Source of the DNA: Lachnospiraceae bacterium
GTDB taxonomy: Bacteria > Bacillota > Clostridia > Lachnospirales > Lachnospiraceae
Reading direction: 5' to 3'
Length of the DNA: 55,129 bases
Assembly: GCA_024696825.1 (NCBI GenBank)
Contig: JAILGL010000041.1
Location: forward strand, 1-55,129
Positions 45,035 to 52,760 of this stretch are shown here, piece by piece; within the stretch, counting starts at the first letter, position 1, and every line of letters starts with the position of its first letter. The notes under the pieces are model-generated. The model searched no databases, was not told the origin of the DNA, and saw nothing but the letters and a program-made list of their open reading frames with translations. The position numbers and the translations under genes are program-made.

Positions 45035-45706
45035 ATGACAAAACCAATAGCTGTAGATGGACCTGCAGGTGCAGGAAAAAGTACAATTGCAAAAAATGTT
45101 GCCAAGAAAATAGATTATATCTATGTGGATACAGGAGCTATGTATAGAGCTATTGCTTTATATCTTATAAGACAGGGTGTGGATACTAATGATGAAGAGA
45201 AGGTTAGCGCTGCCATTAAGGATATAGAGGTATCACTTGATTATAAGGATCATGAGCAGATTGTTCTTTTAAATGGCGAGAATGTAAATGCATTTATCCG
45301 TACCCCTGAGGTAAGTAAAACTACATCTCTTATATCCAAATACGGTGATGTAAGAACTAAGCTTTTAGATCTTCAGAGAAATATGGCGGCGAAAAAAAAT
45401 GTAATTATGGACGGAAGAGATATAGGAACTGCAGTGCTTCCAGATGCATTTTTAAAGGTGTTCCTTACAGCTTCATCAGAGGCCAGAGCCATGAGAAGAT
45501 ATAAGGAGCTTACTGAAAAGGGTGAGGATGTTAATTTTGATGATATAAAGAGAGATGTAGAAGCAAGAGATTATCAGGATTCTCACAGAGAAATCGCGCC
45601 TCTTAAGCAGGCTGAGGATGCTGTTCTTGTGGATTCTTCAGATATGGGAATCGAAGAGGTGACTGATGCAATCTGCACTCTATATCAGGAGAGAATAAAG
45701 GCATAA
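45035..45706 (+). CDS. cmk: cytidylate kinase
   Basis: 223 residues. It phosphorylates CMP and dCMP. The P-loop is GPAGAGKSTIAK (~9-20), followed by YVDTGAMYRAI, VIMDGRDIGTAVLPDA and the RDYQDSHREIAPLKQAEDA block of the CMP kinase family. RBS GAAAGGATG lies before the ATG. ispH follows by 27 bp and rpsA overlaps ispH, giving the cmk-ispH-rpsA order known in Clostridia. Confidence 0.97.
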   Translation: MTKPIAVDGPAGAGKSTIAKNVAKKIDYIYVDTGAMYRAIALYLIRQGVDTNDEEKVSAAIKDIEVSLDYKDHEQIVLLNGENVNAFIRTPEVSKTTSLISKYGDVRTKLLDLQRNMAAKKNVIMDGRDIGTAVLPDAFLKVFLTASSEARAMRRYKELTEKGEDVNFDDIKRDVEARDYQDSHREIAPLKQAEDAVLVDSSDMGIEEVTDAICTLYQERIKA

Positions 45707-45733
45707 TATTAATCATATATCGGAGGAATTAGT

Positions 45734-46603
45734 ATGGAGGTAAAGGTTGCTGATCATGCAGGCTTTTGCTTTGGTGTGAAAAGAGCTGTAGATATGTGTT
45801 ACAAGGAAGCTGATACTAAGAAGCATGTCTACACCCTTGGACCTATAATTCACAATGAAATGGTTGTGAAGGATTTAGAGGAAAGAGGAGTTAAGGTTAT
45901 AAGCTCAGTGGATGAAATCGATTTTAGTGAGGTAAAAGATCCTTCTGAGGTATCTGTAATTATAAGGTCTCATGGTATAACCAAAGCAGAGTATAAAAGT
46001 CTTGAGGATAAAAAAGTTAATATAGTCAGTGCTACCTGCCCATTTGTAAGTAAAATTCACAGGATTGTTGAAGAGGAACATGAGAAGGGTTCAGATATAA
46101 TAATTATAGGGTCTAAAAAGCATCCTGAAGTAATGGGAATAAATGGCTGGTGTGACAACAGTGCAACCATCATTGAAAGTGAGGAAGAAGCCCGTAAATA
46201 TAGGGCTAAAGAGGGTAAGAGAGTAGTGGTTGTATCACAGACAACATTTAATTACAGAAAATTCCAATATATAGTTGATATTTTGCAAAAAATTTGTTAC
46301 AATGTTATAGTTATGAATACAATTTGCAACGCTACCGAAGAGCGTCAGACAGAAGCTCGTTTGTTAGCCGAAAAGTCAGATGCGATGTTAGTGATCGGTG
46401 GAAAAAACAGTTCGAATACTCAAAAGCTTTATGAAATATGCAAAGCGGAATGTTCGAACACATACTTTATACAGACACTTGATGACCTGGATTTAGTTAA
46501 CCTTAAATCTGTTCGTAGCGTGGGTATTACAGCTGGGGCTTCAACCCCAAATAATATTATTAAGGAGGTTCGTTCATATGTCAGAACAGACCACAGAATT
46601 TGA
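45734..46603 (+). CDS. ispH: 4-hydroxy-3-methylbut-2-enyl diphosphate reductase
   Basis: 289 residues. Last enzyme of the MEP isoprenoid pathway, giving IPP and DMAPP, the latter being the donor used by MiaA. The [4Fe-4S] cysteines are C12 (AGFCFGVKRAV), C102 (SATCPFV) and C198 (NTICNATEERQ); His40 and the RSHGI His are also present, with the GGKNSSNTQKL and TAGASTPNNII blocks. In many Clostridia IspH is fused to a ribosomal S1 protein; here it ends in frame 26 bp after the start of a separate rpsA. A promoter-like sequence lies inside its 3' half. Confidence 0.97.
   Translation: MEVKVADHAGFCFGVKRAVDMCYKEADTKKHVYTLGPIIHNEMVVKDLEERGVKVISSVDEIDFSEVKDPSEVSVIIRSHGITKAEYKSLEDKKVNIVSATCPFVSKIHRIVEEEHEKGSDIIIIGSKKHPEVMGINGWCDNSATIIESEEEARKYRAKEGKRVVVVSQTTFNYRKFQYIVDILQKICYNVIVMNTICNATEERQTEARLLAEKSDAMLVIGGKNSSNTQKLYEICKAECSNTYFIQTLDDLDLVNLKSVRSVGITAGASTPNNIIKEVRSYVRTDHRI
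46283..46311 (+). promoter_or_regulatory. candidate internal promoter for rpsA
   Basis: TTGCAA (46283-46288), 17-bp spacer, TATAGT (46306-46311), inside ispH and about 265 bp before rpsA. Sequence match only. Confidence 0.35.
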
Positions 46604-47819
46604 CAAAATGATTGAAGAATCATTAGTAACAATCCACAGTGGAGAGATTGTAGAAGGGAGTATTATCGACGTAAAGCCTGATGAGATCGTTCTTAATATC
46701 GGATATAAGTCAGACGGAATCATTAAGAAGAGTGATTACAGTAATAACCCTGATATTGATCTTACCACAGTAGTTAAAGTGGGTGATACTATGAAGGCTA
46801 AAGTCCTTAAGGTTAACGATGGTGACGGACAGGTTGCATTAACTTATAAGAGACTTGCTATTGAGGAAAGCAACGAAAGAATTAAGAAGGCATTCGAAGA
46901 GAAAGAAGTTCTCAAGGCAAAGGTTGTTAGCGTTACTACAGGTGGTTTAAATGTAGTTGTTAATGAGACAAAGATATTCATCCCTGCAAGTCTTATTTCC
47001 GATACTTATGTTAAGGATTTAAGCAAGTACGAAGGTGAAGAGATTGAGTTTGTAGTTACTGAGTTCAATCCTAAGAAGAGAAGAATTATCGGTGACAGAA
47101 AGCAGCTTATCGAGGCTGAGAAGCAGAAGAAGAAAGACGAACTCTTTGCTCGTATTAAGGATGGAGATGTTATAGAAGGAACTGTTAAGAATCTTACAGA
47201 GTTTGGTGCTTTCGTAGATCTTGGCGGTGCAGATGGTCTTCTTCATATCTCAGAGATGAGTTGGGGACGCATCGAGAATCCTAAGAAGGTATTTAAGGTA
47301 GGCCAGAAGCTTACAGTATTTATCAAAGAGATTAAGGGTGAGAAGATTGCTCTTTCTCTTAAATTCCCAGATAAGAATCCTTGGATTAGTGCAGTTGAGA
47401 AGTATGCTAAGGGACAGGTTGTTAAGGGTAAGATCGCTAGAATGGCTGAGTTTGGTGCATTCGTAGAGCTTGAGCCTGGTATCGACGCACTTCTTCATGT
47501 TTCACAGATTTCTAAGGAGCATGTAGATAAGCCTTCTGATGTACTTAAGGTAGGTCAGGAAGTTGAAGCTAAGGTTGTTGATTTTAATGAAGAAGATCAC
47601 AAGATTAGCCTTAGTATGAAAGCTCTTATTCTAGATGAGGAAGAGCCTACATCTGATGTAAGAGAAGAGGAAGTTAACATTGAGGAAGTTGCAGCTGAGA
47701 CTGCTGAAGCTCCTGTTGAGGAAGCTCCTGCTGAGGAAGCTCCTGTAGAGGAAGCTCCTGCTGAGGAAGCTCCTGTTGCTGAAGAGGCACCTGCTGAGGA
47801 AGCACCTACTGAGGAGTAA
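46578..47819 (+). CDS. rpsA: S1 RNA-binding protein (30S ribosomal protein S1 homologue)
   Basis: 413 residues. Four S1 domains: ~20-92 (SGEIVEGSIIDVKPDEIVLNIG), ~108-180, ~194-263 (DGDVIEGTVKNLTEFGAFVDLGG) and ~280-350 (GQVVKGKIARMAEFGAFVELEPG). The third and fourth are the most canonical, with LLHISEMSW and LLHVSQIS. The last ~60 residues are a low-complexity acidic tail of EEAPAEEAPV units. The ATG has a perfect AAGGAGG at 46562-46568 and overlaps ispH by 26 bp in another frame, so it is translated independently rather than fused. Codon use suggests high expression. Confidence 0.94.
   Translation: MSEQTTEFDKMIEESLVTIHSGEIVEGSIIDVKPDEIVLNIGYKSDGIIKKSDYSNNPDIDLTTVVKVGDTMKAKVLKVNDGDGQVALTYKRLAIEESNERIKKAFEEKEVLKAKVVSVTTGGLNVVVNETKIFIPASLISDTYVKDLSKYEGEEIEFVVTEFNPKKRRIIGDRKQLIEAEKQKKKDELFARIKDGDVIEGTVKNLTEFGAFVDLGGADGLLHISEMSWGRIENPKKVFKVGQKLTVFIKEIKGEKIALSLKFPDKNPWISAVEKYAKGQVVKGKIARMAEFGAFVELEPGIDALLHVSQISKEHVDKPSDVLKVGQEVEAKVVDFNEEDHKISLSMKALILDEEEPTSDVREEEVNIEEVAAETAEAPVEEAPAEEAPVEEAPAEEAPVAEEAPAEEAPTEE
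47698..47816 (+). repeat. EEAP-type low-complexity coding repeats at the end of rpsA
   Basis: Repeated GAGGAAGCTCCTGCT-like units of 15-18 bp encode the EEAPAEEAPV tail. Confidence 0.85.
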
Positions 47820-47857
47820 TTAAAACTCAAGGTTATACAATTTATTAAAGAAATTAG

Positions 47858-47891
47858 AGGCACGTGTATAATTTGCACGTGCCTTATTTGT
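47858..47891 (+). terminator. terminator after rpsA
   Basis: AGGCACGTG (47858-47866) and CACGTGCCT (47876-47884) form a perfect 9-bp stem. The tail (TATTTGTAAT) is only moderately T-rich. Confidence 0.65.
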
Positions 47892-47942
47892 AATAGCTTT
47901 TAGCCAAATGTAAAGACATGTGTATATTATTAGGAGGATAAA

Positions 47943-48332
47943 GTGAAAGGAAAATTAGAGGAACATTTTATAGATAAAGATAAGCTTAATTTTGAAAAAA
48001 GAGAATATCTTTCAGGACTATTCGACTTTTACGGTCCTCTTTTAAAGGATAAAAACCGAATTATATTTGAAAAATATATAATTGAGGATTATGGAATATC
48101 TGAGATAGCCCATGAAACCGGTGATTCAAGACAGGCTGTATATGAGGTTATAAGACGAGTTCAGACCAGGCTTATAAAATACGAGGATAAGCTCAAATTA
48201 TTTAACAGATTTACAGAGGAACAGGATAAGATAGCTAAGATTCGTGAGCTTATGAATAGCATGGAGCTTCCTGAAAATAAGAAGGAAATGGCTCAGATTT
48301 TTGAACTCCTAGATGAACTTGAGAAAGAGTAG
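47943..48332 (+). CDS. YlxM-like helix-turn-helix protein
   Basis: 129 residues. The N-terminal ~85 residues match the YlxM/p13 family: LFDFYGPLLKDKNRIIFEKYIIEDYGISEIAHETGDSRQAVYEVI (seen as DFYGPLLKDKNRIIFE and ISEIAHETGDSRQAVYEVI), a sigma-region-4-like HTH. YlxM proteins are usually encoded next to ffh of the signal recognition particle; here the partner is an RNase E/G gene 6 bp downstream. The start is GTG, 5 nt after AGGAGG. The C-terminal part is helical and charged. A role in SRP regulation is known only loosely for the family. Confidence 0.8.
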   Translation: MKGKLEEHFIDKDKLNFEKREYLSGLFDFYGPLLKDKNRIIFEKYIIEDYGISEIAHETGDSRQAVYEVIRRVQTRLIKYEDKLKLFNRFTEEQDKIAKIRELMNSMELPENKKEMAQIFELLDELEKE

Positions 48333-48338
48333 GTTTAT

Positions 48339-49565
48339 ATGATAGCTGTTCTAAAAAAAGATAATTGGATTATAAATGCTATAATAGAAGATGATAAGGT
48401 GAGGGAGTTATCTGTATTTACCCCTGATGAATATATGAGAATTGGTAGTATATATGTGGGTAAGGTAAAAAATATAGTGAAAAATATTGATTCCTGTTTT
48501 GTGGAGTTTTCTAATAAGGAACAGGGATATTATAATATAGTTAAGGAAGAGCCTATATTTGTAAATGGGAAGAGTAGTGGAGATAAGCTTAAAGCTGAGG
48601 ATGAGATTCTGGTTCAGATAAAGCGTGAGGTAAAGGCTAATAAGCCTGTAACTCTTACTTCTAAGATAGAGCTAAGTACCCATAGAATCGTTCTTATAAT
48701 GGGTAAAACCGGTATAAATGTATCTAAGAAAATTAAGGATAAGGACGAAAAGGAAAGGCTTAAAAATATTCTTTCAAATGAGGCTGGGGAGGGTTACTCC
48801 CTTATTGCAAGAACTGACTGCGTAGGAGAGAGTGAAGAAACTATTGTTTCAGATATTAAGAAATTAAAGGAAGAGATGAAGGGGATTCTAAAAAAAGCTA
48901 AGAGCTTAAAGGCGTTTAGTGCCCTAAAGCCTCCTGTAAAGTCATATCTTTCAGTGCTTTCAAGCGTTAGAAAATCATATCTTGATAAGATAATAACTAA
49001 TGATAAGGAAATCTTTCAGGAGATAAATGCATTTCAAAATGAAGCAGGTAGTGATGAAGTTGCAAATAATATACCTGTAGAGCTTTGGGATGAGGAAAAT
49101 GGAAAGAATCCTGATATTATTTATAGAATAACCACTACCTTAGATAAAAGCCTACAGTCTAATGTATGGCTTAAGCACGGAGGTTTTCTTATAATAGAGC
49201 ATACACAGGCCCTTACAGTTATAGATGTAAACTCAGGGGGAGATATTAAGAAAAAGAAAAAGGCTGAGGAATTTTTCTTTGATGTTAATAAAGAGGCAGC
49301 CATAGAAATCTGTAATCAGATAAGACTTAGAAATATATCTGGAATAATTATCATTGATTTTATAGATATGGCAGATAAGAAGAAAAAGGATGAGCTTCTC
49401 CATGTACTAAGAGAAGAGTTTTTAAAGGACAGTATAAAGTCAGTGGTTGTAGATATAACCAAGCTTGGTCTTGTGGAGATTACCCGTAAAAGAGTGCTTC
49501 CGCCTTTATATGAGCAGGTTAATAAATGTAAAAGGGTAAATGAAAACAATGGGAGCGAAGAATAA
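48339..49565 (+). CDS. rng: ribonuclease E/G-like protein lacking the zinc-link
   Basis: 408 residues. The S1-like domain covers ~35-115 (GSIYVGKVKNIVKNIDSCFVEF). The DNase-I-like catalytic part has Asp296 (ALTVIDVNSG) and Asp340 (IIIIDFIDM), the magnesium ligands of RNase E/G, and the VWLKHGGFLIIEHTQAL block. After LVEITRKRVLPPL the protein ends within ~20 residues. The CPxCxG zinc-link, by which RNase E and G dimerise, is not there; only one Cys (NKCKRV) remains. RNase E/G cleaves single-stranded RNA in rRNA processing and mRNA decay. It is 6 bp after the ylxM-like gene and 35 bp before a small unknown gene. Confidence 0.88.
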   Translation: MIAVLKKDNWIINAIIEDDKVRELSVFTPDEYMRIGSIYVGKVKNIVKNIDSCFVEFSNKEQGYYNIVKEEPIFVNGKSSGDKLKAEDEILVQIKREVKANKPVTLTSKIELSTHRIVLIMGKTGINVSKKIKDKDEKERLKNILSNEAGEGYSLIARTDCVGESEETIVSDIKKLKEEMKGILKKAKSLKAFSALKPPVKSYLSVLSSVRKSYLDKIITNDKEIFQEINAFQNEAGSDEVANNIPVELWDEENGKNPDIIYRITTTLDKSLQSNVWLKHGGFLIIEHTQALTVIDVNSGGDIKKKKKAEEFFFDVNKEAAIEICNQIRLRNISGIIIIDFIDMADKKKKDELLHVLREEFLKDSIKSVVVDITKLGLVEITRKRVLPPLYEQVNKCKRVNENNGSEE

Positions 49566-49600
49566 TTCTATTTATTTAATATAAAGAAAAGGATAATAAT

Positions 49601-49870
49601 ATGTTCAGATTATGGTTTAGATTTGTTAAGGACAGTCGTCTTGTAAAGGACACGACTGTAAGTGATTTTTCGGATAACAACAGGACGAAAAAGATCTTTG
49701 ATGCCATCGACGAGGTGTGTGAGCATTTTGATCTTAGTCATCCTGTATGGTTAGAATCTAATATTCAGGAGTTTAAAACCTCCAGTACCACAAGATTTAC
49801 AAAGGATAATTTTATAGAAAGTATCGACTTTGATTATCTTGAAATGTCAGTTTTAGATGAAGACTATTAA
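49601..49870 (+). CDS. small acidic uncharacterised protein
   Basis: 89 residues, family not recognised. The N-terminus FRLWFRFVKDSRLVKDTTV is followed by a helix (TKKIFDAIDEVCEHFDLSHPVWL) and an acidic end (DFDYLEMSVLDEDY). It is soluble, with no signal peptide. The RBS is AAAGGATAA before ATG. It sits 35 bp after rng and ahead of a terminator, so it ends the ylxM-rng unit. Confidence 0.7.
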   Translation: MFRLWFRFVKDSRLVKDTTVSDFSDNNRTKKIFDAIDEVCEHFDLSHPVWLESNIQEFKTSSTTRFTKDNFIESIDFDYLEMSVLDEDY

Positions 49871-49901
49871 GAATTATAAAAAAATAAAATTAATGTTTAA
49901 G

Positions 49902-49934
49902 GCCTATATTTTATGGAATATAGGCTTTCTTTTT
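49902..49934 (+). terminator. terminator of the ylxM-rng unit, inside the end of the converging gene
   Basis: GCCTATATT (49902-49910) and AATATAGGC (49917-49925) with a 6-nt loop, followed by TTTCTTTTT. The stem includes the stop codon of the - strand PHP gene. Confidence 0.85.
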
Positions 49935-50779
49935 GCGAATTCTGCATAATACACAAAGCCTGCTTCCTTTAATGTATTAGCCGCAATATCAAAATAACCC
50001 CCAAGATGCCTTGTTTCATGAGCGTCTGAACCGACAGTTATAATTTCACCACCAAGCTCCTTATAACGCTTTAAAATCTCTATATGAGGATGTGGATGGC
50101 CAAGGCCATATTTTAAACCGGCTGTATTAAGCTCGATTCCGCGGCCTAAGCTAATAACCTTCTTTAAAATCTCATCTATTATATCCATATAATCATGGGC
50201 GTATTTTGTGGTAAGCTCCTTAATTTCAGTCACTGTATCACCCTTTAAAATAAGGCTTTCATTTACATTTGCCTTATGCTCTTTAACCTCAGGGGTATAT
50301 CTCGTGAGATAATCGATATGGCCTAAAACATCAAAATCGGGGCAAATAGAGACATTTTTTAAAATAGTTTCATAATACCTAAGTAAGCCCTTAAAAGTTC
50401 CATGTTCCCCATAATATTCAGGATAATAAGGGTCTAAATCATCCACAATATGTGTGGAGTTAATAATGAAATCAAAGCTGTGGGAAGAGAGAAGTGCATT
50501 TATTTTATCTTCAATCCCCTCCTTTAAACCAAGCTCGATACCGTATCTAATACTTATTTTATCCTTATATTTTTCCTTTAATTCTGTTATTAATTCGAAG
50601 TATTTATCAGGGTCAAATGTAAATCTCATTTCATACTGCTTAGGAAAATCATAGTCCATATGGTCTGTAAAGCATATGGTACTAAGACCTAATTCAATAC
50701 CTTTTAAAACCTGGTTTTCCATAGCTTCATCGCTATCGGAAGAGAAGGAGGTATGTACATGAAAGTCTGCTTTTATCAT
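49904..50779 (-). CDS. PHP-domain phosphatase, histidinol-phosphatase (HisJ/HisK) family
   Basis: 291 residues. Polymerase-and-histidinol-phosphatase fold with metal ligands in order: H7-x-H9 (DFHVHTSFSSDS), TDHMD, YGIELGL, STH, GHIDYL and the terminal GSDAH. This matches HisK-type histidinol phosphatases, which dephosphorylate histidinol phosphate in histidine synthesis. No other his gene is here, so another phosphate monoester cannot be excluded. The start overlaps the end of rqcH by 4 bp (ATGA), with GGAGA inside rqcH as RBS, so they are translationally coupled. Confidence 0.88.
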   Translation of the reverse strand: MIKADFHVHTSFSSDSDEAMENQVLKGIELGLSTICFTDHMDYDFPKQYEMRFTFDPDKYFELITELKEKYKDKISIRYGIELGLKEGIEDKINALLSSHSFDFIINSTHIVDDLDPYYPEYYGEHGTFKGLLRYYETILKNVSICPDFDVLGHIDYLTRYTPEVKEHKANVNESLILKGDTVTEIKELTTKYAHDYMDIIDEILKKVISLGRGIELNTAGLKYGLGHPHPHIEILKRYKELGGEIITVGSDAHETRHLGGYFDIAANTLKEAGFVYYAEFAKRKPIFHKI

Positions 50780-52569
50780 AATGAATCTCCATTCTTTAAA
50801 TTATCAATTCCAGGAGTAACTATCATGGAATAGTTGGTATAGTAAATAACAAAGCCCGGATTAGCTGCATTTGGCTTTTTAATCTGCTTTTTCTCCACAT
50901 AGTCAATCTCTGCCTTTGGGGCGGTTTTTAACTTGGAATAATAAGCCGCTGCAGCTGCTGCCTCCTCAAATGCTCTGTCAGGAATCTCATCCATGCTAAG
51001 GCCGTTGGTTCTAAGGATTACATGAGAACCTGCAGCACCCTTGGCGTGGAACCAAAGATCCTTATTAGAGGCAATCTTAAAGGTAAGCTCGTCATTTTGC
51101 AAATTGTTCTTACCTATAAGTATATCAAATCCGTCGGAAGAAATGTAATGCATAGGCTTACTTTTCTTAGGACGTTTCTCGCCTTTTTTAAGACCGCTCT
51201 TTTTAATGTAGCCGGTTGTGGAAAGCTCGGTTTTAATGTCATTTAAATCCTCAGCGGAGGTGGCTATATCAAGAGCGTTACTAACGGATTCCAAATAGGT
51301 TAGGGCGTCAGTAGTTTCCTTAATCTGAACCTGCATGGCATCAAAGGTTCGCTTTAATTTATTATATCTGTCAAAATAATGATTGGCATTTTCAGCTACG
51401 GTTTTATTCTCGTCCAAAGGAATCTTAACCTCTTCACCGGTTTCATAATCAGTACAGATGAGGCAGGTTTTATCAGGATTATCCAGATATCCATAGGTAT
51501 TAATAAGCTCTCCGTAATGCTTGAATTTCTCGCGGTTTTCAGTACTCTTTAACTGCTTATTCTGAATATTTAACTTCTTAGAGGTTCTTTCCACAGCACT
51601 ATGAACCACCTGCCTTAAGGAAGCTGACTTTTCACGAATTCTTACATAAAGTTCCTTCTCACGATAGAATTTCGTAAGCATGGTAGAAACATCAGAAAAC
51701 TCCTCTGTAAATGTATCGTTATCCGATTCTATATAGGAGGTAAGACAGGAGGTACTATACTCCTTAGGTGCCTTATTAACATAGAGAATCTGAGGCTTGT
51801 AAGTGCCGTTATCAATTTCCTTTAAATATTTCTCAAGCTCGTTAAATACAGAGAACTTAACGTATTCATCCATTTCCTCAAAGGATATAAAGCCTGAAGC
51901 CTTGGCTCTATATAAAACCTCATTGGCAACCAGTGGACTTATACCTGTAAAGGAAGTATATATAGCCTTCTCAGGGGTGGTATGAGCCTTTAGCATAATA
52001 GCCTTGAAGGCTTCATAATCCACTGTGAGAGGATTGGTTTTATCCATGGTATTAGGAATATAATAATCCCTTCCCGGAAGCACTTCACGAACAGAGCTTG
52101 TGAGAGCACTAATATGCTTTATACTGTCAATGACCTTTTCATCGTTATTTACAAGGATAATATTACTGTGTTTACCCATAAGCTCTACAACAAGAGATAT
52201 ATTTTCCTTATCACCCATTTCATTAAAATGCTCAGTAGTAATTCTTATAACGCGCTCAAAGTCCGGCTGCTCTATAGAAGTAATCTGAGCATTGCTCATA
52301 TATTTTCTTATAACCATACAAAAGGTCGGAGCTGTCATAGGTGCAGGCTTTGCCTCATCTGTAAGATAAACCAGCGGAAGAGAAGGGCTTACAGAAAGCA
52401 CCAGCTTGTCATTACCTCTTATGGTTTTATCCCCATCCTTATATGAAGTTTTTATAGTGAGCACCAGCTCGTCCTTTTCAGGCTGTTGTATTTTATTAAT
52501 TCTGCCTCCTGTAAGCTTATTAGAAAGTTCTTTAACAAGGGCAGAAACCATAGTTCCATCAAAAGCCAT
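50776..52569 (-). CDS. rqcH: Rqc2 homologue RqcH (NFACT family)
   Basis: 597 residues. It binds stalled 50S-peptidyl-tRNA complexes and directs addition of C-terminal alanine tails in ribosome quality control; earlier names are FbpA or fibronectin-binding protein. NFACT-N starts MAFDGTMVSALVKEL with GGRINKIQQPEKDEL and VELMGKHSNIIL. A coiled-coil region spans ~285-440 and the NFACT-R domain ~470-575 contains SDGFDILIGKNN and DLWFHAKGAAGSHVI. The start has GGAGGTT upstream (52576-52582). It is the head of a two-gene - strand unit. Confidence 0.95.
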   Translation of the reverse strand: MAFDGTMVSALVKELSNKLTGGRINKIQQPEKDELVLTIKTSYKDGDKTIRGNDKLVLSVSPSLPLVYLTDEAKPAPMTAPTFCMVIRKYMSNAQITSIEQPDFERVIRITTEHFNEMGDKENISLVVELMGKHSNIILVNNDEKVIDSIKHISALTSSVREVLPGRDYYIPNTMDKTNPLTVDYEAFKAIMLKAHTTPEKAIYTSFTGISPLVANEVLYRAKASGFISFEEMDEYVKFSVFNELEKYLKEIDNGTYKPQILYVNKAPKEYSTSCLTSYIESDNDTFTEEFSDVSTMLTKFYREKELYVRIREKSASLRQVVHSAVERTSKKLNIQNKQLKSTENREKFKHYGELINTYGYLDNPDKTCLICTDYETGEEVKIPLDENKTVAENANHYFDRYNKLKRTFDAMQVQIKETTDALTYLESVSNALDIATSAEDLNDIKTELSTTGYIKKSGLKKGEKRPKKSKPMHYISSDGFDILIGKNNLQNDELTFKIASNKDLWFHAKGAAGSHVILRTNGLSMDEIPDRAFEEAAAAAAYYSKLKTAPKAEIDYVEKKQIKKPNAANPGFVIYYTNYSMIVTPGIDNLKNGDSL

Positions 52570-52682
52570 TTATATAACCTCCATTATAAATGTCGCCATT
52601 TAATATAGCATTTATAAATATAACATAAGTAGGAAGTCTTTGCTAGTTTGTTATGCTTTATTAGGTTTTAAATATTTTACTT

Positions 52683-52709
52683 TTGTTTAAGTTGATTTAA
52701 TGATATAAT
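52683..52709 (+). promoter_or_regulatory. promoter of pyrC
   Basis: Extended -10 TGATATAAT (hexamer 52704-52709) with a weak TTGTTT 15 bp upstream (52683-52688). It lies 52 bp before the start codon, in the divergent gap between rqcH and pyrC. No clear - strand promoter for rqcH is recognised in the same gap. Confidence 0.55.
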
Positions 52710-52760
52710 CAAGTGGAGTATGTAACAATGTATTTATCTTTATATTAAGGAGATTTAATT

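Noticed and set aside
52114-52446. A 110-codon + strand frame
   Set aside because: It lies wholly opposite rqcH, a well supported - strand gene, and has no RBS.
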